Of a stretch of 64,000 bases of DNA, positions 16,925 to 26,217 are shown one piece after another. Source of the DNA: Streptomyces sp. NBC_00576 (GTDB lineage: Bacteria > Actinomycetota > Actinomycetes > Streptomycetales > Streptomycetaceae). The first letter of the stretch is position 1, and each line of letters starts with the position of its first letter. Position numbers and translations under genes: made by a program. The notes under the pieces were generated by a model, which saw only the letters and a program-made list of their open reading frames with translations, was not told the DNA's origin and did not search any database. Location of the stretch: assembly GCF_036345175.1 (NCBI RefSeq), contig NZ_CP107780.1:2294001-2358000 (forward strand), written 5' to 3'.

Positions 16925-16948
16925 ACAGTTGCTACTTTGCGCAACTGT
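16925..16948. promoter_or_regulatory. Dyad element in tatA/LCP divergent promoter
   Basis: Perfect 8-bp arms ACAGTTGC (16925-16932) and GCAACTGT (16941-16948) separated by 8 bases, in the only 93 bp between two divergent genes. Spacing and symmetry fit a dimeric HTH repressor (MarR/TetR/PadR-like); regulator unknown. Confidence 0.5.
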
Positions 16949-16979
16949 ACAACCAGGGTGAGACGTCAGAAGGGCGCCG

Positions 16980-18482
16980 ATGACCACCAGCACCAGCAGG
17001 GCCGTACCCCCGCGACACCGGTCCGCTGCGGGCACCCGGCGGCGCAAGCCGGTTCGGCGTGGACGGCTGGCACTGGCGATCTCCCTCTCACTCCTGCTGC
17101 TCGTCGCGGCCGGCGCCGGCTGGGTGTATCTGAAGCTGGACGGTGACATCAACACCTTCGACGCGGGCGGCCTCTCGGACAACCGCCCGGCCGCGGGTTC
17201 GTCCAAGGGCGAGAACGTCCTCGTCATCGGCTCGGACGCGCGCAACGACGGCAACGCCGCGCTCGGCGGCGGCGACGTCAACGACATCGGCCGTTCCGAC
17301 ACCGCGTTCCTGCTGCACGTCTACGCCGACCACAAGAACGCCGTCGCCGTCTCCATCCCCCGCGACACCCTGGTCACGATCCCGCCCTGCAAGCTGCCCG
17401 ACGGCAAGTGGACGACCGCGCAGCCGGACATGTTCAACGCGGCCTACTCGGTCGGCGAGACCGCCAAGGGCAACCCCGCCTGCACCCAGAACACGGTCGA
17501 GAGCATCACCGGTCTGCGCGTCGACCACACGGTGGTCGTCGACTTCAAGGGCTTCGCCGCGCTGACCGATGTGGTGGGCGGGGTGAAGGTGTGCGTCCCC
17601 CAGAACGTGTACGAGCGTGATCTCAATCCCAAGCGCCCCACGCGCGGCAAGCTGCTCTTCGAGAAGGGCGAGCAGGAGGTCTCGGGGCAGAAGGCGCTGG
17701 ACTACGTCCGGATCCGGCACGGCATCGGCGACGGCTCCGACATAGGCCGGATCAAGCGCCAACAGGCTTTTGTGGCAAGCCTGATGAAGGAGGTGAAGAG
17801 CAACGGCCTGAGCCCGACCAAGCTGCTCCCCCTCGCCGACGCGGCCACCAAGTCCCTGACCGTGGACCCCGGTCTCGGCTCCGCCGACAAGCTGATCTCC
17901 TTCGCGATGTCGCTGAAGGACATCGACCTGCACAACACCAAGTTCGTCACCATCCCCTGGCGGTACAAGGGTGCACGCGTCGCGATCGTCGAACCCGACG
18001 CGAGCGACCTCTGGGCCGCCCTCAAGGCGGACCGCACCCTGGACGGCAAGGACGCGAGCGGCAAGAAGAAGACCTCACCGAGCGCCCGTCCCACGGCCGC
18101 CGCGACTCCCGTGTCCGGTAAGGGAATCACCGTCACCGTCTACAACGGCACCACCGTGACCGGCCTGGCCGCGAAGGCCGCCACCGAGCTGACCGCCGCC
18201 GGATTCACGGTCACCGGCACGGCGACCGCGCGCAGCCAGGACCATGCGACGACAGTCATCGAGTACGGCCCCGAGTACAGGTCGAAGGCCCAGACCGTAG
18301 CCCGTGCCTTCCCCGGCGCGGCCGTCCAGCCGGTGCCGGGGGCGGGCATCAACGTGGTCGTCGGCGAGTCGTACAAGGGCGGCTCAACCGCCTCGCCGCA
18401 GCCCACCGCGATCCCAAAGGACGTCACCGAGGACGCCCGCTCGGCGGACGACAACCCCTGCTCGAACCTCACCTACGGCTGA
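16980..18482 (+). CDS. LCP family cell-wall polymer ligase with LytR_C domain
   Basis: 500 aa. ATG 16980 with AAGGG upstream. Basic cytoplasmic tail, membrane helix about residues 30-50 (LALAISLSLLLLVAAGAGWVY), then the LytR-CpsA-Psr catalytic domain (about 75-330): LVIGSDARND, the Asp/Arg pair region NDIGRSDTAFLLHVYADHKN, SIPRDTLV, and DYVRIRHGIGDGSDIGRIKRQQ with phosphate-binding arginines. A LytR_C domain follows (about 380-465, ITVTVYNGTTVTGLAAKAA). LCP enzymes transfer lipid-linked glycopolymers (teichoic acid, arabinogalactan-type or capsule) to peptidoglycan. Ends overlapping the ATPase relic by 10 bp. Confidence 0.95.
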   Translation: MTTSTSRAVPPRHRSAAGTRRRKPVRRGRLALAISLSLLLLVAAGAGWVYLKLDGDINTFDAGGLSDNRPAAGSSKGENVLVIGSDARNDGNAALGGGDVNDIGRSDTAFLLHVYADHKNAVAVSIPRDTLVTIPPCKLPDGKWTTAQPDMFNAAYSVGETAKGNPACTQNTVESITGLRVDHTVVVDFKGFAALTDVVGGVKVCVPQNVYERDLNPKRPTRGKLLFEKGEQEVSGQKALDYVRIRHGIGDGSDIGRIKRQQAFVASLMKEVKSNGLSPTKLLPLADAATKSLTVDPGLGSADKLISFAMSLKDIDLHNTKFVTIPWRYKGARVAIVEPDASDLWAALKADRTLDGKDASGKKKTSPSARPTAAATPVSGKGITVTVYNGTTVTGLAAKAATELTAAGFTVTGTATARSQDHATTVIEYGPEYRSKAQTVARAFPGAAVQPVPGAGINVVVGESYKGGSTASPQPTAIPKDVTEDARSADDNPCSNLTYG

Positions 18483-19066
18483 CGGGCACCCCGCCACCGC
18501 CGAGCGACGGCGAGGGCACCCCCGTACAGCCCCAGCACGACCACCACAACCGCGTAGTACGGACCCGGCAGCCCCCAACCAGCCCCAGCGTCGGACCGAG
18601 CGGAGACACCGGCAGCAGGAGGCCCAGGGCCGCGAGCGCACCCGTCGCCCGCCCGACGGCTCCCATGGCCCGGCCCCCGCCGCCGCCGCGCAGGAGCACC
18701 ATCACCACGGCCTGGGTGAGGAGGTTCTCGGTGAACCAGGACGAGTGGAAGACGGCCCGGTCGTCCAGGTGTCGGGCCCGTGCAGCGCGAGGGCGAGCAC
18801 GGCGAAGGACGCGAGGTCTGCGACGGTGTTGACCGCGCCGAAGCCGCCGAGGAAGCGGAGCAGGTCACGGGGGCGCAGAACGGTCGGCCGGGCCAGGGCG
18901 CCGAGGGCGGGACGGTCGTACGCGTAACGCCAGTTGGGCGACATCGAAGCACAGGTTGTGTGCGAGGACCTGGGCCGGGGAGCATCGGCAGGAAGGGCAG
19001 CAGGAGTCCGGCGGCGAGCATCGCGCGCTGGCGGTCAGACCGTGCGGGGAGCTGTCGAGTCGCCAC
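18473..19066 (-). pseudogene. MgtA-type Mg2+ P-type ATPase, C-terminal relic
   Basis: Reading the minus strand and hopping between frames rebuilds the C-terminal membrane part of an MgtA-like ATPase: LLLPFLPMLP (frame A), then VLAHNLCFDVAQLAL (frame B), then ARPTVLRPRDLLRFLGGFGA and DLASFAVLALALHG (frame C), then FHSSWFTENLLTQAVVMVLL (another frame), then LPGPYYAVVVVVLGLYGG (frame A again). These match in order the MgtA segments LPFLPMLPLHLLIQN-YDVSQ, the PRRW-RF-FG-FD-TF block, the QSGWF-LLSQT helix and the final LPLSYF helix. At least four frameshifts, and the P-type catalytic domains are missing, so it is dead. Confidence 0.8.
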
Positions 19067-19078
19067 AGCGTCCGGAAA

Positions 19079-19435
19079 TCAGACTCCACGGAGGTGCCGT
19101 GCGGGGACGTGCTCGGCCCGGTCGGTCAGCCGTCCGACCAGCAGCCGTACGACGGTGACGATGTCCGGGTCGTCCACGAAGTAGACCTGCCGGCGCCCTT
19201 CGCGCCGTGACCGTACGAGCCCGGCGAGTCTCAGTTTGGTGAGGTGCTGGCTCACGGCGGGCAGCGCGCCGCCGACCCGTTCGGCGAGCCCGGTCACATC
19301 GCTCTCGCCCTGCGCCAGCGCCCACACGATGTGCAGGCGGGCGGGCGAGGCGAGTAACCCGAAGACCCCGGCGGCCTCCACCAGCACCTCGGCGGACGGA
19401 TCGTCGAAACCGGAACTGTCGGTACCTGTCACCAC
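19079..19435 (-). CDS. ArsR/SmtB-family HTH regulator
   Basis: 118 aa winged-helix protein: VFGLLASPARLHIVWALAQG (about 24-43), recognition helix LPAVSQHLTKLRLAGLVRSR (about 58-77) and wing REGRRQVYFVDD. The C-terminal helix DPDIVTVVRLLVGRLTDRAEH resembles the alpha5 metal site of SmtB/NmtR-type sensors, but the His content is low, so the inducer is uncertain. It lies immediately upstream of and co-directional with the dead Mg-type ATPase, its likely former target. Codon 27 is TTA (19355-19357). If the target is gone, it may now act elsewhere or be in decay itself. Confidence 0.88.
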   Translation of the reverse strand: MVTGTDSSGFDDPSAEVLVEAAGVFGLLASPARLHIVWALAQGESDVTGLAERVGGALPAVSQHLTKLRLAGLVRSRREGRRQVYFVDDPDIVTVVRLLVGRLTDRAEHVPARHLRGV

Positions 19436-19444
19436 CGGCCCAGT

Positions 19445-20530
19445 TTAGGACCTGCCCGGTGCCGGACCTGTGCTGCGCCGCACGATGAGGTGCGCGGGGA
19501 TGACGGTGACAAGGTCTGTCTCCGCTTTCGTACCCGTGTCCGCCCGACCGTCGATCCGTGCGAGGAGCAGCCGCAGCGAACGGGTGCCGATCTCCTGGAA
19601 GTCGGTGCGGATGGTGGTGAGCGGGGGCAGCAGATGGGCGGCTTCCGGGATGTCGTCGTAGCCCACGACGCTGACGTCGTCCGGGACCCGGCGGCCGGCC
19701 TCGTGGAAGGCGCGCAGCGCCCCGAGCGCCATCTGGTCGTTGGAGGCGAAGACGGCGGTGACGTCCGGATCGCGGGCGAGCCACCGGCCCAGTTCGTACC
19801 CGGAGTCCGCGCTCCAGTCGCCGACGAGCGGCTCGGGCACCTCGGCCCCGGCCCTCTCCAGGGTCTCGCGCCAGCTCGCGGCCCGGCGTTCGGCGGACGT
19901 CCAGCCGGTCGGTCCGGCGATGTGCCGGACCGTACGGTGGCCCAGGCCCAGGAGGTGTTCGGTGGCCAGGCGCGCTCCGCCCCGGGAGTCGGCGGTGACC
20001 ATGGGGGTGTCGTCACCCAGCGCGTTGTCCATCACGACGAGGGGAATGTCGAGGTGGGCCTCCGCGAGCGCCTTGCCGACGCGCCGCTGTGGGGCGATGG
20101 CGATGACCCCGTCGGCGCCCTCCGCCGACAGCCGGTCCACGGCCTGGACGACGGTGTCCCGGTCGGCGGTGTCGAGGGCGATGGAGCTGACCAGGTAACC
20201 GGCGTCCTGGGCGGCGGTGTTGATCGCGGTGAGCGTGGAGGCGGGCCCGTAGCGGGCCGCGTCGAAGGAGATCACCCCGAGCATCCGGGTCCGCCCGCTG
20301 GCCAGCGAACGCGCGCTGCGGCTCGGCCGGTACCCGAGCGACCGCATGGCCTCCAGCACCGACTCGCGGGTCTCCGCCCGGACGGCCGGATTGTCGTTGA
20401 GCACCCGCGACACGGTCTGTTTGGAGACACCGGCCAGCCGTGCCACGTCGTCCATCACCGGCCGCGTTCCCGCGAAGTTGCGCCGGCTGCGTCCCTTGGG
20501 AGCGGCGCCGCCACCGGCACTTCGGGTCAT
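19445..20530 (-). CDS. LacI-family transcriptional repressor (galactoside operon)
   Basis: 361 aa from ATG 20530 with GAAGGA upstream; an upstream in-frame start exists but lacks a ribosome site. N-terminal tail, then the HTH MDDVARLAGVSKQTVSRVLN (about 26-45), hinge helix region SARSLASGRTRM, then a periplasmic-binding-protein effector domain (about 85-340; GVISFDAARYGPAST, VFASNDQMALGALRAF, VSVVGYDDIPEA). It sits downstream of the GH35/MFS operon in the same direction, 97 bp from its last gene. The palindrome at 26218-26233 upstream of that operon is the likely operator. A sugar released by the GH35 enzymes is the probable inducer. Confidence 0.93.
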   Translation of the reverse strand: MTRSAGGGAAPKGRSRRNFAGTRPVMDDVARLAGVSKQTVSRVLNDNPAVRAETRESVLEAMRSLGYRPSRSARSLASGRTRMLGVISFDAARYGPASTLTAINTAAQDAGYLVSSIALDTADRDTVVQAVDRLSAEGADGVIAIAPQRRVGKALAEAHLDIPLVVMDNALGDDTPMVTADSRGGARLATEHLLGLGHRTVRHIAGPTGWTSAERRAASWRETLERAGAEVPEPLVGDWSADSGYELGRWLARDPDVTAVFASNDQMALGALRAFHEAGRRVPDDVSVVGYDDIPEAAHLLPPLTTIRTDFQEIGTRSLRLLLARIDGRADTGTKAETDLVTVIPAHLIVRRSTGPAPGRS

Positions 20531-20627
20531 GGGGTCGCATCCTTCGGCTTCGTCCGGTGGCGGGTGGTGCCCCGCCCGGCTGGCCCACAGGATAGGCCGC
20601 CGGACGGAGGTCACCACCGACCGGGAC

Positions 20628-23027
20628 CTACCCGACGATCGCCTGAGTCCGTACGGTGACCCACTCGACGCACGCGATCCCGGCCTCCCCCACCGGCACG
20701 GGCACCGGCAGGTACACGGGTGGGTCGGCGGCGAACGGCAGCACCTTCACCCGCAGCCCCCCGCTGGCTCGCATTGCATCGGCCGGCAGCCGGTCTAGGG
20801 CGATGTCCCAGACCCGTCCCGAGTGGAACTGGTCGGCGACCAGCGTGTCCCCGGCATACGCTCGGGCCACGTCTCCGGTCCAGTGGATGCGCAACAGCGT
20901 GCCGGGGCGCGGGAGTTCGTCCGGCACGTCGATGAGGTACTCGGCTGCGGACGTGTCGAAGCACTTGTCGGCGGGGGCACTGGCCCGGTCCAGTACGCCG
21001 GTGACTGTGTCGGGGGCGGGCCCGGCGGGCCGGACGAGGGACACGTCGAGGGTGCCGTAGCCGCCGCGCTCTTCGCCGGTCGGGAGCGTGTAGCGGGTGA
21101 ACACCCCGTCGGCCGCCACCGTCAGGTTCTCGCCGGGAGGCCTCTCGGGCGCGGGCAGCACGGCGAACGACGTCTTCGCCGCCGCGCTGTGCAACCGTAC
21201 CTCCCCCGCCGGCTCGTCGAAGACGACCCCACCCCCGCCGTCCTCGCCGTCGCCGCACAGGATGAGCCGCTCGGCGCCCCAGGCCATACCCCGGTAGGCG
21301 GTACGGGCGGTCGCCGCGTCCAGCACCAGCAGGCCGACCTGGCCGCCGTCCAACGTTCCCACCTCGACGAGGGCATCCGTGCCGGCGCGCAGTCCGGTGA
21401 CGAGGAAGCGTCCGTCGGCGGACACGACCTTCCCCATGGGGGTGTGCACGTACCTCAACGTCCCGATGTCCAGAGCCAGTTCGACGGGAATCCCGTCCGT
21501 GGCCGCCAGCACCAGGACGGTACGTCCGTCGGCGTCGACCGTGCACACCGGCTGGGCGGTGGCCCAGTCGAGCCGGAGACCGGCCACGTCCAGCCGTAAC
21601 GGCCAGCAGAAATAGGCACCTTGAGGGACGGTCACCGGCGCACTGGGCAGCGTCAGTTCAGGGGCGTCCGCGAACTCCACGGTGAACGACGTGTCCGGAT
21701 GGTCGGGCAACGGCTCGTGCGGCTGGTGGTTGTTGACGAACAGGAAGCCCGACCCACCGTCACCGCGCACGGCCCAGCGCAGCGTCGTGCGGTCGTCCTG
21801 CCCGGTCGGCTGCCGCTCGGGCAGCACGGACTCCATGGGCGCGATGAGCTCGCCGAAGTCCGCCAACAGCAGGTGCTGCAGCCGTAGTTCGTCGTACGAG
21901 GGCCGGTACTGCCCGTACTCGCCGAGCGGTGCCTGGAAGTCGTACGTCAGGACGGGGAGGTCGTTGGGGTAGCCGGTGGCGTGGGACTCCTGGAGGGTGG
22001 TCAGCTCGCCCGCCGGGTTGGTGCCGCCGTGGAACATGTAGTAGCCCTGCCAGACCGACCCGCACCCGATCTTCGTGAGCCCGAGGGCGCCGATGTCGGC
22101 GGCGTCGACCCGCGGCCTGCGGTGGTAGGCCACGGCCATCCCGCCGCCCAACTCGCAGGTGGCCCACGGGAATCGGCCGGTCGGCGCCGGTTCTCCGCCT
22201 CGCACGTGTGTCGGCCGCAGGTCTGCGCCGATGCCCTCGTCGTCGCGCTGGTGGGTGAAGAAGAAGTGCTTGCGGCAGGTGTCGGGCCAGCCGCCGTCCC
22301 AGTCGGTCCAGAAGGTCTCCGGGTAGCCGCCGTACAGCGGCAGCAGTTCGTCGGGCGGGAGTTGGACTCCGCCCCAGGCCGTCGAGGTCCAGAGCGGTGC
22401 GCTCAGCCCGGCCTCCTGCGCCATCCGCTTCAGGGTGAGGAGATGCCCGGGCTGGTCGTAGAGCTCGTTCTCGATCTGGATGGCGACGATCGGGCCGCCG
22501 TGCGCCCGGTCGAGCCCTTTCAACTGCTCGGCGATCGCCGTGAACCAGCCGCGTACGGGCGCCAGGTAGGCGGGGTCGTCGGTGCGGGGGGCCATCCCGG
22601 CGCCGGTGCGGGCGAGCAGCCAGTCGGGCAGTCCGCCGCCCCGTACCTCCGCATGGCTCCAGGGGCCGATGCGCGGGATGAAGTCCAGGCCGTGGCGGGC
22701 GCAGAGTTCCGCGAAACGGCGCAGGTCGCGATCACCGTCGAAGCGGATCCGGCCCTCGATCTCCTCATGGTGGATCCAGATGAGGTAACTGGCGACAGCC
22801 GTCACACCGGCCGCCTTCATCTTCAGCAGCTCCTCCTCCCACTCGTCCGCCGGGTAGCGGCTGTAGTGGAACTCGCCGGAGACGGGGAACCAGGGACGTC
22901 CGCCACGCGTGAACCAGCGGCTGGTCACCGCGATCGGGTCGGCGACTGCGGGCGCGTCGGCGAAGGGAAGGTGGCCGACCAGCGGGGGCCCGGCGGGAGT
23001 GGGGACCCGGAGGGAATGGTGGGTCAT
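20628..23027 (-). CDS. GH35 beta-galactosidase-like glycosidase
   Basis: 799 aa from ATG 23027, overlapping the stop of the preceding gene by 4 bp (ATGA). TIM-barrel about 30-400: SGEFHYSRYPADEWEEELLK, LDFIPRIGPWSHAEVRGGG, acid/base Glu in IVAIQIENELY, and the putative nucleophile Glu in WATCELGGGM; then YYMFHGGTNPAGELTTLQE. The rest is beta-sandwich domains. The nucleophile context (CELGGG) differs from the AEFW form in the neighbour, so this belongs to another GH35 subgroup and probably hits a different linkage. No signal peptide: it works on imported sugar. One TTA codon at 21597-21599 (Leu in CWPLRL). The open frame continues upstream of 23027 but only as a shadow of the next gene. Confidence 0.92.
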   Translation of the reverse strand: MTHHSLRVPTPAGPPLVGHLPFADAPAVADPIAVTSRWFTRGGRPWFPVSGEFHYSRYPADEWEEELLKMKAAGVTAVASYLIWIHHEEIEGRIRFDGDRDLRRFAELCARHGLDFIPRIGPWSHAEVRGGGLPDWLLARTGAGMAPRTDDPAYLAPVRGWFTAIAEQLKGLDRAHGGPIVAIQIENELYDQPGHLLTLKRMAQEAGLSAPLWTSTAWGGVQLPPDELLPLYGGYPETFWTDWDGGWPDTCRKHFFFTHQRDDEGIGADLRPTHVRGGEPAPTGRFPWATCELGGGMAVAYHRRPRVDAADIGALGLTKIGCGSVWQGYYMFHGGTNPAGELTTLQESHATGYPNDLPVLTYDFQAPLGEYGQYRPSYDELRLQHLLLADFGELIAPMESVLPERQPTGQDDRTTLRWAVRGDGGSGFLFVNNHQPHEPLPDHPDTSFTVEFADAPELTLPSAPVTVPQGAYFCWPLRLDVAGLRLDWATAQPVCTVDADGRTVLVLAATDGIPVELALDIGTLRYVHTPMGKVVSADGRFLVTGLRAGTDALVEVGTLDGGQVGLLVLDAATARTAYRGMAWGAERLILCGDGEDGGGGVVFDEPAGEVRLHSAAAKTSFAVLPAPERPPGENLTVAADGVFTRYTLPTGEERGGYGTLDVSLVRPAGPAPDTVTGVLDRASAPADKCFDTSAAEYLIDVPDELPRPGTLLRIHWTGDVARAYAGDTLVADQFHSGRVWDIALDRLPADAMRASGGLRVKVLPFAADPPVYLPVPVPVGEAGIACVEWVTVRTQAIVG

Positions 23028-24790
23028 GGCTTCACCGGTCCGAGGTCGGGCGTGTCGGTGAGCAGGACCTGCGCCGAGGTGGTGGCGTTCAGCTCCAGGA
23101 GCAGCAGGTCGTTGCTGCCCGGGCGCAGTACGGGCGCGGGCACGTAGAGGGTGCGCTGCGGGCCGCGGTTCCAGTAGCGGCCGAGATGGAAGCCGTTGAT
23201 CCAGGCCTGGCCCTTGGTCCAGCCGGGCAGCGACAGGAAGGTGTCGGCGGGCGTGGCGACCTCGAACGTGCCCTGGTAGAACGCCGGTTGGGTGGCCGGG
23301 GCCGCGTCCGAGGGGGCGAAGGGCAGCGCACCGAGGTCGTCCAGGGTGAGGGGATGGCTGTCCCAGCCGTGCAGGGCGGTGCCGTTGAAGGTGACCGCCC
23401 CGAGGAGCCCCTTGGGCGAGCCGATACGCGGACCGTAGTTGACCCCGCCCATGTTCTCCACGAGCACCTCGACCACCGCGCCGGTGAAGGGAATCCGGAC
23501 CGGCAGGCTCTCGTCGTGCCGCTCGCGTTCGAGTACGCCGACGGGTGCGCCGTCGACGAACACCTGCGCCCGGTCGCCCACCCCGCCGGCGAAGTGCAGC
23601 AGCCCGTCGCCCGCGAGGGGAGCGGTGGTGCGGTAGAGCACATACCCGGCGCGCAGCCCCAGTTCGTCCATGGTCACCGGGTCCTCGGTGCGCACGGGCT
23701 TGGCGAGGAGCCCCGCGTTGGGCAGCAGAGGCGCGCGCTGACCCAACTCGACGACGGTGGGCGGGAGTTTGACGCTCGGTGCGGGGACCGGCTCGTCCGG
23801 GACGGGTGCGTGCCGGGCGATCACCTCGCGGAAGGCGTGGTACTTCGGTCCGGGGTCGCCGTTCTCGGTGAGGGCGGCGTCGTAGTCGTAGGAGGTGACG
23901 ATGGGCTGGTAGGCGTGGTCGTGGTTGGCGCCGTTGGTGAAGGCGAAGTTGGTGCCGCCGTGGAACATGTAGATGTTGACGGACGCACCTGCCGAGAGCA
24001 GCCGGTCCAGGTCTGCGGCGGCGTCGGCCGCGCTCCGGGTGTGGTGCTCCTCGCCCCAGTGGTCGAACCAGCCGATCCAGAACTCCGCGCACATCAGGGG
24101 CCCTTCGGGCTGATGTGCCCTCAACTGCTCCAGCGACGCGGCGACTTTGCTGCCGAAGGTACCCGTGGTGAGCACGCCGGGGAGGCTGCCGGCCGCCAGG
24201 TGCTCGGGGTTTGCCTGGTCGCAGGTGAAGAGCAACTCCCCGATCCCGCGCGAACGCAGAGCCTCCGCGAGATGTTCGAGATACGCGGTGTCGTCGCCGT
24301 ACGCCCCGTACTCGTTCTCCACCTGGACGGCGATGACGGGACCGCCGGACTCGGCGAGGTACGGCAGCAGGGGCGGCAGCAGCAGGTCGAGGTAGCGGTC
24401 GATGGCGCCCGTGAAGCGGGGATCGCTGGAGCGCAGCCGGATGTCGGGGTCGGTGGTGAGCCAGGAGGGCAGCCCGCCGCCGTCCCATTCGGCGCAGATG
24501 AACGGGCCGGGCCGCAGCAGGACATGCAGCCCTTCCGCCTTGGCCAGCCGCAGATAGCGCGGCAGATCGAGGATGCCGTCGAGGGCGAGAGTGCCGGGTT
24601 CGGGCTGGTGGAGGTTCCAGGGGACGTACGTCTCCACGGTGTTGAGGCCCATCAGGCGGGCCTTGCGCAGCCGGTCGGCCCACTGGTCGGGGTGGACGCG
24701 GAAGTAGTGCATCGCGCCGGAGATGATCCGGAACGGTTCGCCGTGCAGCAGGAAACCGTCGGACGTCGTTGTCAGAGCGGGAGCGGGCAT
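23024..24790 (-). CDS. GH35 beta-galactosidase
   Basis: 588 aa from ATG 24790 with GAAGGGAA upstream. Classic GH35: ISGAMHYFRVHPDQWADRL, PYVPWNLHQPEPG-like segment (TYVPWNLHQPEP), PGPFICAEWDGGGLPSWL, acid/base Glu in VIAVQVENEYGAYG, nucleophile Glu in LMCAEFWIGWFDHWG, then IYMFHGGTNFAFTNG. C-terminal jelly-roll domains end in LPGWTKGQAWINGFHLGRYW. Cytosolic (no signal). Middle gene of MFS - GH35 - GH35, 89 bp from the MFS gene and overlapping the next gene by 4 bp. Hydrolysis of terminal beta-galactosides is expected. Confidence 0.95.
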   Translation of the reverse strand: MPAPALTTTSDGFLLHGEPFRIISGAMHYFRVHPDQWADRLRKARLMGLNTVETYVPWNLHQPEPGTLALDGILDLPRYLRLAKAEGLHVLLRPGPFICAEWDGGGLPSWLTTDPDIRLRSSDPRFTGAIDRYLDLLLPPLLPYLAESGGPVIAVQVENEYGAYGDDTAYLEHLAEALRSRGIGELLFTCDQANPEHLAAGSLPGVLTTGTFGSKVAASLEQLRAHQPEGPLMCAEFWIGWFDHWGEEHHTRSAADAAADLDRLLSAGASVNIYMFHGGTNFAFTNGANHDHAYQPIVTSYDYDAALTENGDPGPKYHAFREVIARHAPVPDEPVPAPSVKLPPTVVELGQRAPLLPNAGLLAKPVRTEDPVTMDELGLRAGYVLYRTTAPLAGDGLLHFAGGVGDRAQVFVDGAPVGVLERERHDESLPVRIPFTGAVVEVLVENMGGVNYGPRIGSPKGLLGAVTFNGTALHGWDSHPLTLDDLGALPFAPSDAAPATQPAFYQGTFEVATPADTFLSLPGWTKGQAWINGFHLGRYWNRGPQRTLYVPAPVLRPGSNDLLLLELNATTSAQVLLTDTPDLGPVKP

Positions 24791-24879
24791 GCGGGGGTTT
24801 CCCTTCGGTTCGGTTCGTGGGTTCCAGCCGGTTCGCTGGGGGGTGAGGCGGTCGGTGGAGGTCGTTCGGTCGGGGGCGT

Positions 24880-26148
24880 TCAGTGGGTCCGGGTAGCCCG
24901 GATCAGCCAGAGCGTGGCCGCCAGGCACAGCGCCGAGATCCCGCACAGCAGCAGCGGCACCGCCCGTACGCCGGACCACTCGATGGCCTTGCCGAGCGCC
25001 GGTCCCGCGGCCACTCCACCGGCCATCGACGCGGCGATGACCACGGCACCGGCTCTCCGCGCCGCTGGGGCGGCCCGGTTCAGCCAGGGCAGCCCGGTGG
25101 GGAAGATCGGCGCGATGAAGAGGCCGACGCCCGCGTAGGCGTAGGGCGCGAGGGCGGGTACGGCGGCCAGGAGCAGGCAGACGGTCATGCCGGCGCAGGA
25201 CACCGCGATGATCGACTGGGGCGAGAAGCGCAGGGCGAGCGGAGCGGCCAGGAAACGGCCGACGGTCATCATCAGCCAGTACACGGAGGTGGCCGTGGCG
25301 GCTGCTGCGGCCCCGTATCCGACGGTCTCCAGGTGCGTCGGCTCCCAACCGCCGACGCCCGCCTCGATGCCCACGTGCAGGACATAGAGGGTGACGAAGA
25401 CGCCGAGTACGGAACCCAGGCTGCGGGCGAGCACCTGCCCGCCGGGGCTGCCGGAGGCGCCGGACCCGGGCGCGGGGGTCTGCTGCGGTACGTGTTCCCG
25501 TACGCCTCGAAGACACAGCAACAGGGGCAGGTTGGCGAGGGAGAAGGCGAGGAACACGGCCGGATAGTGCTCGGAGCCGACCGCACCGATCAGTGCCGGC
25601 CCGAGGATCGCGCCGATGCCGAAGTGGGCGTTGAGGATGTTCAGCATCGCCGTCGAACGGTCGCCGAAGCCGACCGCGAACAGTTGGTTGAGGCCGTAGT
25701 CGATACCGCCGAAGCCGAGCCCGGTGAGCAGGGCGGCGGCCAGCGCGAGCGGCCAGTTCGGCGCCAGCGCGAAGCCCGCGGCGCCGACGGCCATCAGGAT
25801 GTACGAGCTGCCGAGAACGCGCCGGTTGCCCAGCCGCACGTACAGCCGGTCGATGAGGAGCACCCCCACGACCCCGCCGGCGAAATGGGCGCTCAGCCCG
25901 AGACCCGCGGCCGACGGGGAGAGCCCGAACTCGTCACGGAACGCCGGGATCGACGGACCGTACAGGGCCTGGACGACCCCGATCAGCACGAAGCCGACGC
26001 AGGAGGCGACCACGGCGACGGGGCTGAAGACGGGAGTGGCCGGGGTGGTCGGGGTGGTCGGGGCAGGCAGGGTGGGCGGAGCCGTCGGAGCAGGTGGTGG
26101 GTCCCGTTGCTCGGTGACCGCCGGTTGTCCGGTGGGTCGATCGGTCAC
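24880..26148 (-). CDS. MFS transporter, probable sugar uptake
   Basis: 422 aa. A Pro/Thr-rich cytoplasmic N-tail of about 40 residues precedes 12 predicted membrane helices beginning VAVVASCVGFVLIGVVQALYG. MFS motif A-like loop LYVRLGNRRVLG follows helix 2, and GFGGIDYGLNQLFA resembles the FucP/GlcP-type sugar:H+ symporters. First gene of the operon with the two GH35 enzymes, so it most likely imports a galactose-containing oligosaccharide. LacI operator-like palindrome 70 bp upstream of its start. Confidence 0.92.
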   Translation of the reverse strand: MTDRPTGQPAVTEQRDPPPAPTAPPTLPAPTTPTTPATPVFSPVAVVASCVGFVLIGVVQALYGPSIPAFRDEFGLSPSAAGLGLSAHFAGGVVGVLLIDRLYVRLGNRRVLGSSYILMAVGAAGFALAPNWPLALAAALLTGLGFGGIDYGLNQLFAVGFGDRSTAMLNILNAHFGIGAILGPALIGAVGSEHYPAVFLAFSLANLPLLLCLRGVREHVPQQTPAPGSGASGSPGGQVLARSLGSVLGVFVTLYVLHVGIEAGVGGWEPTHLETVGYGAAAAATATSVYWLMMTVGRFLAAPLALRFSPQSIIAVSCAGMTVCLLLAAVPALAPYAYAGVGLFIAPIFPTGLPWLNRAAPAARRAGAVVIAASMAGGVAAGPALGKAIEWSGVRAVPLLLCGISALCLAATLWLIRATRTH

Positions 26149-26217
26149 GTGGACTCCCGTCGCCTGTGGTCGAGAACGCGGCTGACTCGCCCTCGCTCCG
26201 GTGCGGGGACGGCAACG

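Noticed and set aside
23028..24683. Continuation of the GH35 reading frame upstream of 23027, giving one apparent 1351-codon gene
   Set aside because: Upstream of ATG 23027 the translation is Arg/Pro/Ala-rich nonsense lying across the other GH35 gene in a different frame; the true start overlaps that gene by 4 bp.
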